Assembly (NCBI GenBank): GCA_004368235.1
Contig: JXTW01000010.1
Span: 1-62,796, forward strand
Direction of reading: 5' to 3'
Length of the DNA stretch: 62,796 nt
Source: Helicobacter anseris
Lineage (GTDB): Bacteria; Campylobacterota; Campylobacteria; Campylobacterales; Helicobacteraceae
Below are positions 17,050 to 26,813 of this stretch, in pieces. The notes under the pieces are model-generated. The model saw only the letters and a program-made list of their open reading frames with translations. It was not told where the DNA came from and did no database searches. Position 1 is the first letter of the stretch. Every line of letters starts with the position of its first letter. Made by a program: the position numbers and the translations under genes.

Positions 17050-19152
17050 TTATTTTTTAAGAATAGTTTTAAGATAAATTATAGGGATAGTCTGGGTGAT
17101 ATTTATTTGATTATAAATATCACTAATGCCTTTTATCTGACATAATTCTGCCAATTCTGTGCCTTTGCCAAAAAAAGAGCAGTATTGTTTAAGAGTATCA
17201 AGCCAATTAAATCCTTTTGTATCCGCATTTTTTATTTCATAAAAATAACTAATTTGAAAAATATTATCTAAACGTTTTTTCCAACGTTTAATAGATAAAA
17301 ATTCATTAAGAGTATTATAGACCTCTTGAGTATTACCATTTTGGGCAAAAGCTGTAGCCTTATTAAAGGTAGATAAAACATATGATTCCATCTCAAGATA
17401 GGGAGTAGATGACATGAGTGCAGGGATAATATCTAAGATTGTATAACATTGTGCGTAAGCGTGATTTTTTGCAGCTTTTATAAAATCATTTAAACCCTTA
17501 TAGAGCTCGCTTAGAGCTTGTGCATCTTTACTGAAATCTTCCAAGCTTATAAGCTCATTAAGAATGGATTCTAAATTAGGACTAGGGTTGGTTAAAATTT
17601 CTTGTTGCAAGGAAATAAGCATTTCTTCATAATAGTTGAGAGTGAATTTATAAGCTTTGGTAATTTTAAGAAATGGATATTCTTGTGCCAACATATAGAC
17701 AGCTTTATAATCCTGATTTTTAAGAGCATTTTGGATGCGGCTATACTGCGTAAAGTTTTCTAATAAAAGATTGATTCTTTCTTTTTTACCAGCAATTTTT
17801 TCAAAAGGTTGCAAAAGTTTTTTAACACGATAGATTTGATTTTCATAATCTTGTTCTAGCATTTTTTTAGCAGAATTAAGGATTTTTTCAAAGTAATCTT
17901 CAAGATTTTGATATTCTACTAGACTTTTTATAGTAGGATTTTTTTCTGCAATTTGATAGGCATCTTGATATTTAGAATGTTCAACGGCTTTGAGAAATTC
18001 ACTAACAATTTTATTATTTTCTAAAAGTAAGCCAAATTCTGTGCTAATATTGGGATCTTCCAAATAGGGTTGAGCAGCAATGATAGCTTGTTCGGGTTGA
18101 TTATTCGCAAAAAGTCTTGTAATATCAGATCGGATTTTCTCCCAAGTTTCTTGCCTAGCTTTAGTATAGCTATCTTCTAATTTTAGAAAAATGTTGTTTT
18201 GTTCTGCTAAAAGTTTAGCCTTTTGAAAATCTCCTTGTTTTAAAAGAGCGTCAAATTCGTCTTTTTGGTGTTCTAAAAAAACTAAAATGATTTTGCCATT
18301 GATAAAGCAGATGCATAAATACCGCCCTACACTAGCTAGATGACTTACCCCATTTTCTGGTAAGGAGAGGGTAATGATAGATTGTGAGTTAATAAGGGAG
18401 ATGATCCAAAATTGATTATCTCTACTAGCCACATATACATAATGGTTGTTTTTGCTTAAAAGGCAACATTGCAGCCAAGATTCAGAGAGTTTTTGTATAC
18501 TATGGGTATTTTCTAAAAAATTATAATAACCTATTTCTCCTTCACTACAAATATAAAATAAATTGCAATCATCATTGTAAAAAACAATATCCATACATAC
18601 ACTAGGAGTACTTAACTCTAAAATAAAATCAAAGGTGTGTAAATCATATACAAGAATTTTCTTTTCATAAGATCCAAAAGCTAGATAGCGATTTTTACTA
18701 TCAAAACGTAGGCAAGAAATATAGTCTGGTTGTATAGGACATAGTGCATAAAACTTTAATCCTTGTGTATTATAAATATAGACACGACCATCTTCCCCAC
18801 CACTAGCTACAAGAGTAGAATCTCTGCTGAAAGTAGCTGCTGAAATATTTAACTTATGCCAACGGGTAGAACCTATGAGCTCTAGTGTATGGTTTGTAAT
18901 ATGATAGAGTTTGCACCCCCTATCACCAGTGGATAAAAAGGCATAACCATCTTTGGAAGTACTAGCAGCTTTGGAATATATATGATGGGGGTTTGGATTT
19001 TTGCTTAGGCGTTTACCAAGGATGAGTTGGCGATCATCTACAGAGTAGAGAAATAATCCATAGGCATTATCTTCAAATAATATATATTTTCCATCAAAAC
19101 TCATATCTAAAACATTATTAAGAAGCTTAATTTGATAATCAATTTTATACAT
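17050..19152 (-). CDS. Large beta-propeller plus alpha-solenoid repeat protein, unknown function
   Basis: A 700-residue protein without a signal peptide. Residues 1 to about 297 are WD40-like: repeated beta units such as VASGGEDGRVYIYNTQG (115-131), LAFGSYEKKILVYDL (157-171) and VYVASRDNQFWIISL (239-253). Residues about 300-640 are all-helical and contain a regular repeat beginning near 302, 388, 476 and 560, with the pattern A-x5-[FY]-x3-[AY]-x-[LI]-A-[EQ]. A basic C-terminal tail ends LKTILKK. Propeller-then-solenoid is the layout of eukaryotic coat and IFT proteins, though no homology is claimed. It is the first gene of the leftward 19152-7002 run. I do not recognise a named family. Confidence 0.8.
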   Translation of the reverse strand: MYKIDYQIKLLNNVLDMSFDGKYILFEDNAYGLFLYSVDDRQLILGKRLSKNPNPHHIYSKAASTSKDGYAFLSTGDRGCKLYHITNHTLELIGSTRWHKLNISAATFSRDSTLVASGGEDGRVYIYNTQGLKFYALCPIQPDYISCLRFDSKNRYLAFGSYEKKILVYDLHTFDFILELSTPSVCMDIVFYNDDCNLFYICSEGEIGYYNFLENTHSIQKLSESWLQCCLLSKNNHYVYVASRDNQFWIISLINSQSIITLSLPENGVSHLASVGRYLCICFINGKIILVFLEHQKDEFDALLKQGDFQKAKLLAEQNNIFLKLEDSYTKARQETWEKIRSDITRLFANNQPEQAIIAAQPYLEDPNISTEFGLLLENNKIVSEFLKAVEHSKYQDAYQIAEKNPTIKSLVEYQNLEDYFEKILNSAKKMLEQDYENQIYRVKKLLQPFEKIAGKKERINLLLENFTQYSRIQNALKNQDYKAVYMLAQEYPFLKITKAYKFTLNYYEEMLISLQQEILTNPSPNLESILNELISLEDFSKDAQALSELYKGLNDFIKAAKNHAYAQCYTILDIIPALMSSTPYLEMESYVLSTFNKATAFAQNGNTQEVYNTLNEFLSIKRWKKRLDNIFQISYFYEIKNADTKGFNWLDTLKQYCSFFGKGTELAELCQIKGISDIYNQINITQTIPIIYLKTILKK

Positions 19153-19207
19153 GCAAATGCCCTGTTTATTAGTTTTGCGTTTCTCTTTTTATTATCCTTT
19201 ATCCCTA

Positions 19208-19228
19208 TAAATAATTATAGGCTAAAAT
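19208..19228 (+). promoter_or_regulatory. ispG promoter region with short inverted repeat
   Basis: The 100-base divergent gap holds CCTATAA-ATAA-TTATAGG, a 7-base perfect inverted repeat at about 19204-19221. It is followed by TAAAAT (19223-19228), which is a plausible -10 for ispG 25 bases before its ATG. The repeat could be an operator, or chance in AT-rich DNA. Confidence 0.35.
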
Positions 19229-19252
19229 TTTAAAAAAATTTGGGACCTTATA

Positions 19253-20317
19253 ATGAATCGATATAAAACTAAGCAAATTCAAATTGGTGGAGTAAAAATT
19301 GGTGCAGATGCACCCATTTCAGTCCAGAGTATGACTTTTAGTAAAACTAGAGATGTGAAGGCTACTTTAGAGCAGATTAGACGATTGCATTTTGTTGGAG
19401 CTGATTTGGTACGTGTAGCAGTTAGCGATGAAGAAGATGCAGATGCGCTAAAAGATATTAAAAAAGATTCTCCATTGCCTATTATTGCAGACATTCATTT
19501 TCGTTATAAGTTAGCATTAAGGGCAGCAGAAGTTGTAGATGCTATTAGGATTAATCCCGGAAATATCGGTAGTAAGGATAGGATTAAGGCTGTAGCTGAT
19601 ATTTGTAAGGACAGAAAGATTCCCATACGTATTGGAGTAAATGGTGGAAGTTTGGAAAAAGAATTTGATATTAAATATGGTACCACAGCAAAAGGAATGG
19701 TAGAATCTGCCTTATATAATATAAAACTATTAGAAGATTTTGGTTTTGATGATATTAAAGTATCGCTTAAAGCTTCAGATGCGCCTCGCACTCTAGAAGC
19801 ATATAGAATGTTAAGACCTTTAGTAGATTATCCTTTTCATTTAGGAGTAACAGAGGCGGGTACACTTTTTCATTCAAGTATCAAAAGTTCAATGGCACTA
19901 GGTGCGCTTTTGATGGAAGGGATTGGTGATACGATTAGGATTTCTATTACTGGTGAGCTAGAAGAAGAGATTAAAGTTGCTCGTGCTATTTTACGTTATA
20001 GTGGAAGGGCTAAAGATGGTATTATGATTGTATCATGCCCGACTTGTGGACGAATTGAGGCTGATTTAGTCAAGATGGTAAAGGCAGTAGAGGAGCGTAT
20101 TGCTCATATTAATGTGCCTTTGCAGATTTCTGTAATGGGATGTGCTGTGAATGCTATAGGTGAGGCTAAACACGCAGATGTTGCCATTGCATTTGGAAAT
20201 AAAAGTGGGCTTATTATTAAAAAGGGGGAGATTTTAAAAAAATTGCCAGAAAATGAGCTGCTAGATGCTTTTATTGCAGAAGTGGAAAAAGAAGCAGAGA
20301 GATTTAATTCTAATTAA
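19253..20317 (+). CDS. ispG: 4-hydroxy-3-methylbut-2-enyl diphosphate synthase (flavodoxin/ferredoxin)
   Basis: Penultimate enzyme of the non-mevalonate isoprenoid pathway, reducing MEcPP to HMBPP. The 354-residue bacterial short form has the TIM-barrel start VSVQSM-type sequence [13 protein letters not shown], the RINPGNIG motif, and the C-terminal [4Fe-4S] domain with SCPTCGR and [15 protein letters not shown]. It is divergent from the propeller/solenoid gene and has its own likely -10 element. Electrons could come from the ferredoxin at 1320 or a flavodoxin. Confidence 0.97.
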   Translation: MNRYKTKQIQIGGVKIGADAPISVQSMTFSKTRDVKATLEQIRRLHFVGADLVRVAVSDEEDADALKDIKKDSPLPIIADIHFRYKLALRAAEVVDAIRINPGNIGSKDRIKAVADICKDRKIPIRIGVNGGSLEKEFDIKYGTTAKGMVESALYNIKLLEDFGFDDIKVSLKASDAPRTLEAYRMLRPLVDYPFHLGVTEAGTLFHSSIKSSMALGALLMEGIGDTIRISITGELEEEIKVARAILRYSGRAKDGIMIVSCPTCGRIEADLVKMVKAVEERIAHINVPLQISVMGCAVNAIGEAKHADVAIAFGNKSGLIIKKGEILKKLPENELLDAFIAEVEKEAERFNSN

Positions 20318-20332
20318 TTTCAGTTGATAGTT

Positions 20333-20364
20333 TAGAATTTAGTTAAGATTGGATAGAAGTAAGC
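20333..20364 (+). promoter_or_regulatory. Candidate promoter(s) for the small outer-membrane protein gene
   Basis: Two overlapping possibilities lie before the start at 20393. One is a vegetative TAGAAT (20333-20338). The other is a GG-N10-GC arrangement (GG 20351-20352, GC 20363-20364, TTGGATAGAAGTAAGCCT), which has sigma-54 spacing but AAGC rather than the usual TTGC or TGC. The sequence alone does not decide between them. Confidence 0.3.
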
Positions 20365-20392
20365 CTTAAAAAATAGAGAAAGTGGAGTTTTT

Positions 20393-20968
20393 GTGTTCAG
20401 AAAGTTGGTAATTTTATTACTCATAACAAAAATGTTATTTTGCGTTGATTTTAAATCTTTTGTAGGCATTGATGCATCTTATGTATTAGATAGAATGCAA
20501 GAAACTAGCCTATTGCATCTTAAGGATACAACCCTTAATGGATTTAGCATAGCGCTAAATTCTGGGGATGAGTATTTTTGGGGAAGTTATATTGGAGTGC
20601 GGAGTTATTTTACAATCGGCTATAGCAAGATTTTTATGGTAGGTTTTAATAATCCAGCCAATTTGCTTGATATTGGACTAGCTTTAGAGTCAATGTTTAA
20701 TTTTTATAACAATGATCAAAATAGTTTTGGGATATTTGGTGGGATAGATGTGAGCTATCATTACTGGGTAAATAAAGAACAATTTGTAAATGAGGCTAAT
20801 AAACATTCTTTTGATATGGCTGCTAGAGTTGGTTTTAGTTTATTGGTTATGCAGAATCATCGTTTTGAAATTTTAGCTAGATTGCCATTTGTGTATATGG
20901 TCAGCTCTGTATCAAGAGATATTCCATTAAATTTTAGCTTTGGTGGTGGTTATAAATATAGATATTAA
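20393..20968 (+). CDS. Small outer-membrane beta-barrel protein
   Basis: A 191-residue protein with a signal peptide (LVILLLITKMLFC, then VDF) and alternating beta strands with aromatic girdles (YFWGSYIGVRSYFTIGYSKI, GIFGGIDVSYHYWVN). It ends in FSFGGGYKYRY, whose last strand has the usual C-terminal aromatic. This fits the many short Helicobacter outer-membrane proteins of unknown role. The GTG start is supported by GGAG five bases upstream. It appears monocistronic. Confidence 0.75.
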   Translation: MFRKLVILLLITKMLFCVDFKSFVGIDASYVLDRMQETSLLHLKDTTLNGFSIALNSGDEYFWGSYIGVRSYFTIGYSKIFMVGFNNPANLLDIGLALESMFNFYNNDQNSFGIFGGIDVSYHYWVNKEQFVNEANKHSFDMAARVGFSLLVMQNHRFEILARLPFVYMVSSVSRDIPLNFSFGGGYKYRY

Positions 20969-21142
20969 TTTTATAAGGCAAGAGAGGAGTTTTACTTAAG
21001 ATATTAAGCGATTTAGATGAAAAAAGAGATATGGATTTAGTAGCCATCATTTTAGTAGGGGATTATAATTTTTATTATATTTTACTTCATATTTTTGCTC
21101 TTTTATGCAGGCTTTTGGTTTTGAAAATCACGAATTTTAGGG

Positions 21143-21148
21143 TAGAAT
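21143..21148 (+). promoter_or_regulatory. Probable -10 element of gyrA
   Basis: TAGAAT in the context AGGGTAGAATCTAG lies 36 bases before the gyrA start, near the end of the 216-base gap. It is the most -10-like site in that gap. The rest of the gap shows no recognisable RNA gene and no ORF with a credible start. Confidence 0.4.
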
Positions 21149-21184
21149 CTAGAAGTCATTCCTAACACAAATATTGGAGAAAAT

Positions 21185-23668
21185 ATGGATAATTTACTTG
21201 ATCAGACTAGCATTGTTGATGTGAATATTGATGATTCTATAAAGGAGAGTTATCTTGATTATTCCATGAGTGTTATTGTCGGACGTGCTTTACCTGATGC
21301 TAAAGATGGACTTAAACCAGTACATCGTAGAATTCTTTATGCAATGAATGAGCTAAATGTAACTTCTCGTAGCGCATATAAAAAAAGTGCAAGAATTGTG
21401 GGAGATGTGATTGGTAAATATCATCCTCATGGTGATACCGCAGTTTATGATGCACTAGTAAGGATGGCGCAAGATTTTTCTATGCGTCTTGAACTTGTCG
21501 ATGGACAGGGAAATTTTGGTTCAATTGATGGGGATAATGCTGCTGCTATGCGTTATACAGAGGCGCGTATGACGCAGGCAAGTGAAGAGATTTTACGTGA
21601 TATTGAAAAAGATACTGTAGATTTTGTACCCAATTATGATGATACATTAAAAGAACCAGATGTTTTACCCACACGCATTCCTAATTTGCTTATTAATGGA
21701 TCAAGTGGGATTGCAGTAGGTATGGCAACATCGATCCCACCGCATCGAATTGATGAAATTATTGATGCATTGGTTTATGTTATTGATCATAAAGAGGCTA
21801 GTATAGAAGAGCTTTTAGGTTTTGTTGAAGGACCTGATTTTCCAACAGGGGGGATTATTTATGGTAAACAGGGAATAAGGGATGCTTATTCTACTGGTAG
21901 AGGTAGAATCAAAGTGCGTGCTAAAGTGCATATTGAAAAAACCAAAACGCGTGATGTTATTGTGATTGATGAAATACCTTATATGGTTAATAAGGCTAGA
22001 TTGGTTGAACAAATTAGCGAGTTAGCTAGAGAGAAGGTAGTTGAGGGTATAGCCGAAGTAAGAGATGAATCAGATAGAGAGGGGATTAGGGTAGTTATTG
22101 AACTTAAGCGTGAGGCAATGAGTGAGATCGTGCTTAATCATCTTTATAAATCTTCTAGTATGGAAACCACATTTGGCATCATCTTATTGGCTATTAATAA
22201 TAAAGAACCAAAAATTTTTAACCTCCTTGAGCTTTTAAATATTTTTATTTCACATCGAAAGACAGTTGTTATCCGTCGTACAATTTTTGATCTTGAAAAG
22301 GCTAAGGCAAGAGCACATATTTTAGAGGGATTAAAAATAGCACTAGATCATATTGATGAGGTTATCAGGATTATTCGATCTAGCAAGGATGTTGATGAGG
22401 CAAAAATAGCTTTGATGGATAATTTTGGATTATCAGAGTTGCAAAGCAAAGCGATTTTAGAGATGAGGTTGCAACGTCTAACAGGATTAGAAAGAGATAA
22501 GATAGAGCAAGAATATGCACAATTGTTGGCAGAGATTGAATATCTTAACTCTATTTTGCGTAGTGAGGATAAGTTAAAAGAAATTATTAAAGAAGAGCTT
22601 TTAGAAGCTAAAGAAAAGTTTAGTTCACCTAGAAAGACAGAGATTGAGGAAGATTATGAAAGTATTGAAGTAGAAGACCTTATACCTAATGAACCAGTGG
22701 TAGTAACAATGAGTCATCGTGGTTATGTTAAACGTGTTCAACTTAAAACTTATGAGAAACAAAATCGTGGCGGGAAAGGCAAAATTAGTGGTAATACACA
22801 TGATGATGATTTTATTCAATCCTTTTTTGTAGCTAATACCCATGATACTATTATGTTTGTGACTAATAAGGGTCAGTTATATTGGCTTAAGGTTTATAAG
22901 ATTCCAGAGGCAGGGCGTACTGCCATAGGTAAGGCTGTAGTGAATTTAATTTCACTCAATCCTGATGAGAAAATTATGGCTACAATTACAACTAGGGATT
23001 TTAACAATGATAAGTCTTTAGTATTTTTTACTAAAAATGGTATTGTCAAGCGAACTAATTTAAGTGAGTATAGCAATATACGATCTGTGGGTGTAAGAGC
23101 AATTAACCTAGATGAGGATGATGAATTAGTAACTGCTAGTATCATTACAAGTGATGTTAAAGAGTTATTTATAGCAACTTATCAGGGTATGTGTATTCGT
23201 TTTGGTATTGATGATGTGCGTGAGATTGGACGTGTAGCAAGAGGGGTTACAGGTATTAGATTTAAAGCAGAGGAAGACCATGTTATTGGAGCAGTAACAA
23301 TTGGTGATGAGAGTGATAAATTATTGACTGTTAGTGAGCAAGGTATTGGTAAACAAACATTAGCTGGTGCTTATCGCTTGCAAAGTCGTGGTGGCAAAGG
23401 TGTGATTGTGATGAAGCTAACACCAAAAACTGGCAAGCTTGTTAGTATACTTAATGTTAATGACGAGAATATGGACTTAATGGTGCTAACCACCAGTGGT
23501 AAAATGATACGCGTTGATACAGAGGCTATACGAGAGGCTGGACGCAATACAAGTGGTGTGAAAATAGTCAATGTTGATAAGGAAAAGGTAGCCTATGCCT
23601 CCACTTGTCCTAAAGAAGAAGGAGATGATGAGGGTAGCCAAGCAGAAGGAGGGCTTGAGTTATCTTAA
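21185..23668 (+). CDS. gyrA: DNA gyrase subunit A
   Basis: Breakage-reunion subunit of gyrase, 827 residues. The catalytic tyrosine is Tyr124 in [10 protein letters not shown]. The quinolone-determining region reads [15 protein letters not shown] with Thr85 and Asp89, which correspond to the Campylobacter Thr86/Asp90 wild-type pattern, so no common resistance change is visible. The C-terminal pinwheel includes the GyrA box QNRGGKG (usual QRRGGRG/QNRGGKG). The end is acidic. A GGAG precedes the ATG. The next gene follows 12 bases later. Confidence 0.98.
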   Translation: MDNLLDQTSIVDVNIDDSIKESYLDYSMSVIVGRALPDAKDGLKPVHRRILYAMNELNVTSRSAYKKSARIVGDVIGKYHPHGDTAVYDALVRMAQDFSMRLELVDGQGNFGSIDGDNAAAMRYTEARMTQASEEILRDIEKDTVDFVPNYDDTLKEPDVLPTRIPNLLINGSSGIAVGMATSIPPHRIDEIIDALVYVIDHKEASIEELLGFVEGPDFPTGGIIYGKQGIRDAYSTGRGRIKVRAKVHIEKTKTRDVIVIDEIPYMVNKARLVEQISELAREKVVEGIAEVRDESDREGIRVVIELKREAMSEIVLNHLYKSSSMETTFGIILLAINNKEPKIFNLLELLNIFISHRKTVVIRRTIFDLEKAKARAHILEGLKIALDHIDEVIRIIRSSKDVDEAKIALMDNFGLSELQSKAILEMRLQRLTGLERDKIEQEYAQLLAEIEYLNSILRSEDKLKEIIKEELLEAKEKFSSPRKTEIEEDYESIEVEDLIPNEPVVVTMSHRGYVKRVQLKTYEKQNRGGKGKISGNTHDDDFIQSFFVANTHDTIMFVTNKGQLYWLKVYKIPEAGRTAIGKAVVNLISLNPDEKIMATITTRDFNNDKSLVFFTKNGIVKRTNLSEYSNIRSVGVRAINLDEDDELVTASIITSDVKELFIATYQGMCIRFGIDDVREIGRVARGVTGIRFKAEEDHVIGAVTIGDESDKLLTVSEQGIGKQTLAGAYRLQSRGGKGVIVMKLTPKTGKLVSILNVNDENMDLMVLTTSGKMIRVDTEAIREAGRNTSGVKIVNVDKEKVAYASTCPKEEGDDEGSQAEGGLELS

Positions 23669-23680
23669 GAGAACTTTTAT

Positions 23681-24619
23681 ATGCCTATTAAAATATTACT
23701 ATTGTTGACTTTTATAGTTAGCTTGAATGCTAACTATACTCGATCAAAGGAAGCATTCAAGAATCAGACCACACAAGAAATTCAATTATTATCTATTATT
23801 CAAGATTCAAAAAATTTAGATTCCACACATAAGGCTAGTCGGGAATTTCAATTAGAACGTATTCGTTCTATCATAAAGAATACAGCCTCTAGTTTTAGAA
23901 ACAATAAGGTAGCGCAAAAAAATATAGCTAGAATGGAGATAGCTAAAAACGACAAACAAAATACTATAATACCCAATATTGCCTATGTTAAAGATGGATT
24001 TTTGTCTCTTCAACCTATAAAATGGAAAGATAATGCCCCAGTTTTACAAAATCCAGATAGCATTTTTAATACCCCAGATATTTCTAATATGCTTGATGAA
24101 AATGCAATTAAAGAACCCTTTGCTCCACCTTTTAAATATATCCCTTATTATGGATTAGGGTCTTATCTTGAGCCATCAGGTATTTTGCCAAATATTATCC
24201 CCCCTTCTATAGCTATCCCTCCAATGATATTAGAAAAAGTAAAGCCATATCAAAAAGATTTTATTATTTCTTATCAATTTCTACTTAAAAATGAGATGCC
24301 AATTGGTGAGAAATTTAGCATTTCTGAACCGATGGTAAATAGACAGATGAGTGTTAGTTATGAGTGCAAGATTGATAGTGCGATTAATGAGGATTTCGAT
24401 GATGATAGTGTTTTAGGTATACTTTTAAAGTTACTTTTAGAATACCATAAAGATGAGGTATTAGAGTGCTTATATAAAACTGGTATTTTGCTTAGAGAAG
24501 ATGGTATAAGTGAGAAGAATCGCTCAAATAATAAAATACTTTTTAGCCTACCGCCTACCTATGTGCGTACAAGTCTTGAAAATGGGTTTTTAAAAATTCT
24601 GGTTTTAGAAAAACATTAA
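23681..24619 (+). CDS. Hypothetical secreted protein between gyrA and flgR
   Basis: A 312-residue protein with a signal peptide (IKILLLLTFIVSLNANY). The mature part begins with a helical charged stretch, then has a Pro/Ile-rich middle (GILPNIIPPSIAIPPMILEK, about 170-190) and a C-terminal domain with two cysteines (YECKIDS, EVLECLYKTG) that could form a periplasmic disulfide. I do not recognise it. A similarly placed unknown gene separates gyrA from flgR in H. pylori, so the position is conserved. It is eight bases upstream of flgR. Confidence 0.72.
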   Translation: MPIKILLLLTFIVSLNANYTRSKEAFKNQTTQEIQLLSIIQDSKNLDSTHKASREFQLERIRSIIKNTASSFRNNKVAQKNIARMEIAKNDKQNTIIPNIAYVKDGFLSLQPIKWKDNAPVLQNPDSIFNTPDISNMLDENAIKEPFAPPFKYIPYYGLGSYLEPSGILPNIIPPSIAIPPMILEKVKPYQKDFIISYQFLLKNEMPIGEKFSISEPMVNRQMSVSYECKIDSAINEDFDDDSVLGILLKLLLEYHKDEVLECLYKTGILLREDGISEKNRSNNKILFSLPPTYVRTSLENGFLKILVLEKH

Positions 24620-24630
24620 AAGGAGATATG

Positions 24631-25962
24631 ATGAAAATAGCTATTGTTGAAGATGATTTAAATATGAGAAAAAGTCTAGAGCTTTTTTTTGGCGATAATA
24701 AGGATTTTGAAATTTTTGCATTTAAAAATCCTAAAGATGCACTTAAAGTCCTTGATGATAGCTTTGATTTAGTGATCACAGATATAAATATGCCACAAAT
24801 GGATGGACTTGAGTTTTTACGCACATTAAATGGTCGCTATGAGGCTATTGTGATTACAGGGAATGCTACTTTAAATAAAGCTGTAGAATCTATACGGCTT
24901 GGGGTTAAAGATTTTTTTCAAAAACCATTTGAACCAGAGCTTTTATTAGAAGCTATTTTGCGCACCAAAAAGCTTTTAGAGTTTCAAAAAAATCAAAAGA
25001 AGACACCTGATGTTGCAAAAAATATAAATAAAAAGAATATAGATAAGAATGGACATAATTTTATTTCTAGCTCTCCTGCTTTAGAGATGGCAAAAACATT
25101 GGCACAAAAGGCTGCACTCACTGATGCTTCTGTGCTTTTATTAGGGCAGAGTGGTGTGGGTAAAGAGGTTTTTGCAAACTTTATTCATCAACAAAGCTCT
25201 AGATCACAAGCCCCATTTATTGCCATTAATATGGCTGCTATTCCTGATCATTTATTAGAATCAGAGCTTTTTGGCTATGAAAAAGGAGCATTCACAGATG
25301 CTATAGCACCTAAGGCAGGACTTTTTGAGGCTGCTAATGGAGGAAGTGTTTTTTTAGATGAGATTGGAGAGATGCCTATGGGGCTTCAAGCTAAACTTTT
25401 AAGAGCTATTCAGGAAAAAGAAATTACTCGTTTAGGTAGCTCTAAGAGTATAAAAATTGATGTTCGTTTTATTTCTGCTACAAATGCTAATATTGAAAAC
25501 AAGATTGCTAATAAAGAATTTAGGGAAGATTTATTTTTTAGACTTCAAACTATACCTATTCATATTGCGCCACTTAAAGAACGCAAAGAAGAGATTTTAC
25601 CTTTAGCATTTTGGCGATTGGAAAATGTATGCAGAGCCTATAATTTAGGGGAAAAGAGATTTTCAGATTCTGCGCAAAAAAAAATGATGGAATATGAATG
25701 GTATGGAAATATTAGAGAGCTGTTATCAGTGGTTGAGAGGGCGGCTATTCTTAGTGATGGAGAGGAAATTTTAGAGAAAGATTTGTTTTTAGATCCAAAG
25801 GAAAGTAAACCTAAGGAAGGTAAGATAGAAAATTTGGAATCACAGCTTATCTCTGAAGTACTTTTAGAGTGTGGAGGTGATGAGCTAAAGGCTGCACAGA
25901 TTTTAGGGATGAATCTAGATATTATGCGTCATAAGATTGCTAAATATAAAATAAAAAAATAA
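24631..25962 (+). CDS. flgR: Flagellar sigma-54 activator, NtrC family
   Basis: Response regulator that activates sigma-54-dependent flagellar genes with the FlgS kinase. The 443 residues comprise a receiver (phosphoacceptor Asp51 in ITDINMP, KPF at 98-100), an AAA+ domain with Walker A GQSGVGKE and the sigma-54 contact loop GAFTDA (219-224; consensus GAFTGA), and a C-terminal Fis-type helix-turn-helix (about 399-443, ECGGDELKAAQILGMN). H. pylori FlgR lacks this last domain. The ATG at 24631 is preferred over 24628 because AGGAG (24621-24625) is then five bases away. Confidence 0.95.
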   Translation: MKIAIVEDDLNMRKSLELFFGDNKDFEIFAFKNPKDALKVLDDSFDLVITDINMPQMDGLEFLRTLNGRYEAIVITGNATLNKAVESIRLGVKDFFQKPFEPELLLEAILRTKKLLEFQKNQKKTPDVAKNINKKNIDKNGHNFISSSPALEMAKTLAQKAALTDASVLLLGQSGVGKEVFANFIHQQSSRSQAPFIAINMAAIPDHLLESELFGYEKGAFTDAIAPKAGLFEAANGGSVFLDEIGEMPMGLQAKLLRAIQEKEITRLGSSKSIKIDVRFISATNANIENKIANKEFREDLFFRLQTIPIHIAPLKERKEEILPLAFWRLENVCRAYNLGEKRFSDSAQKKMMEYEWYGNIRELLSVVERAAILSDGEEILEKDLFLDPKESKPKEGKIENLESQLISEVLLECGGDELKAAQILGMNLDIMRHKIAKYKIKK

Positions 25963-25963
25963 T

Positions 25964-26734
25964 TTAATAAAGTGTAGCAATAATACCAAATCTACCCGTA
26001 TTTTTTAATCCACCTTCAATAGCTTTTCTATAGGAAAAAAGGGCATCGCCCCTGCAATATGTACAGATATTTGAAACTTCTATGTATCTAACTCCTAGAT
26101 TTTTTAATTCTGATTCTAGCGCATAGGTAAGATCAAAAAAGATTTTATTATCTTTAAAAATTAGATTTTCTTGTGGCATGTCTTTAGCAAGTTTTTCTTG
26201 TATTTCATAGCAACAAGAATGAATATGAGGGGTAATATAAGCATAAAGGTTGGATGGATTTAATTTGTAGGTTGTAATAGTTTTGGTAATGATTTTATTT
26301 AAAGCTCCAGCGCGTCCTGCATGTAGTAATGCAAAACAATGTCTTGTATTTTCATAAAGCAATACACCTGCACAATCTGCCATCATAATCAATGCTTTAA
26401 TGTTATTGTTAGTGCAAAAAATGCCATCACCATCACCTAAGAGAGTTTCTTGTTGAGTATAGCTATGATTTGCATCTATGATTTTATCGCTATGTATTTG
26501 ATTGACCCAGACTAGAGGTTTTTGTGCGTGAAATAAAGAGGATATTTTGGAGCGATTTTTGGATACTAAGATAGGATCATCACCAACATGATAGCCTAGA
26601 TTTAGGCTATTTGGATATGGCATTTGAGGCATTTTGCTGAAACCACCAAATTTAGAAGTAATGATAAATTCCATATTTAAATGTTTAAAAAGATTGCTTT
26701 TTAAGCTATGAAAAAAGATTTGTTTGCTTTTCAT
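25964..26734 (-). CDS. pgeF: Multicopper-oxidase-like (YfiH/laccase domain) peptidoglycan editing or purine phosphorylase protein
   Basis: A 256-residue YfiH-family protein. The metal-ligand motifs are present: VNQIHSDK, MMADCAGVLLY and HAGRAG. The last differs from the usual HAGWRG, with Trp-Arg replaced by Arg-Ala while the metal-binding His is kept. GDGIFCTNN and a C-terminal TYCRGDALFSYR also fit. Members have been assigned to purine nucleoside phosphorolysis and to correction of peptidoglycan precursors; which applies here is unknown. It is convergent with flgR, with one base between stops, and divergent from nrfH. Confidence 0.9.
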   Translation of the reverse strand: MKSKQIFFHSLKSNLFKHLNMEFIITSKFGGFSKMPQMPYPNSLNLGYHVGDDPILVSKNRSKISSLFHAQKPLVWVNQIHSDKIIDANHSYTQQETLLGDGDGIFCTNNNIKALIMMADCAGVLLYENTRHCFALLHAGRAGALNKIITKTITTYKLNPSNLYAYITPHIHSCCYEIQEKLAKDMPQENLIFKDNKIFFDLTYALESELKNLGVRYIEVSNICTYCRGDALFSYRKAIEGGLKNTGRFGIIATLY

Positions 26735-26774
26735 TAATTTTCCTAAATTTTAAAACTAAAAATCTTAAAAATGT

Positions 26775-26780
26775 TATAAA
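26775..26780 (+). promoter_or_regulatory. Probable extended -10 of nrfHA
   Basis: TATAAA with TG one base upstream (ATGTTATAAAAT) lies 33 bases before the nrfH start. No NssR, Fnr or other operator is evident by eye. Confidence 0.5.
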
Positions 26781-26813
26781 ATAATACAACTTTAACAAAA
26801 CAAAGAAGGTAGC

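Noticed and set aside
20974..21166. An open frame of about 60 codons in the gap before gyrA, with an internal ATG at 21031
   Set aside because: It has no Shine-Dalgarno at the ATG and low-complexity hydrophobic content, and it runs through the probable gyrA -10 element. It looks like chance in AT-rich DNA.
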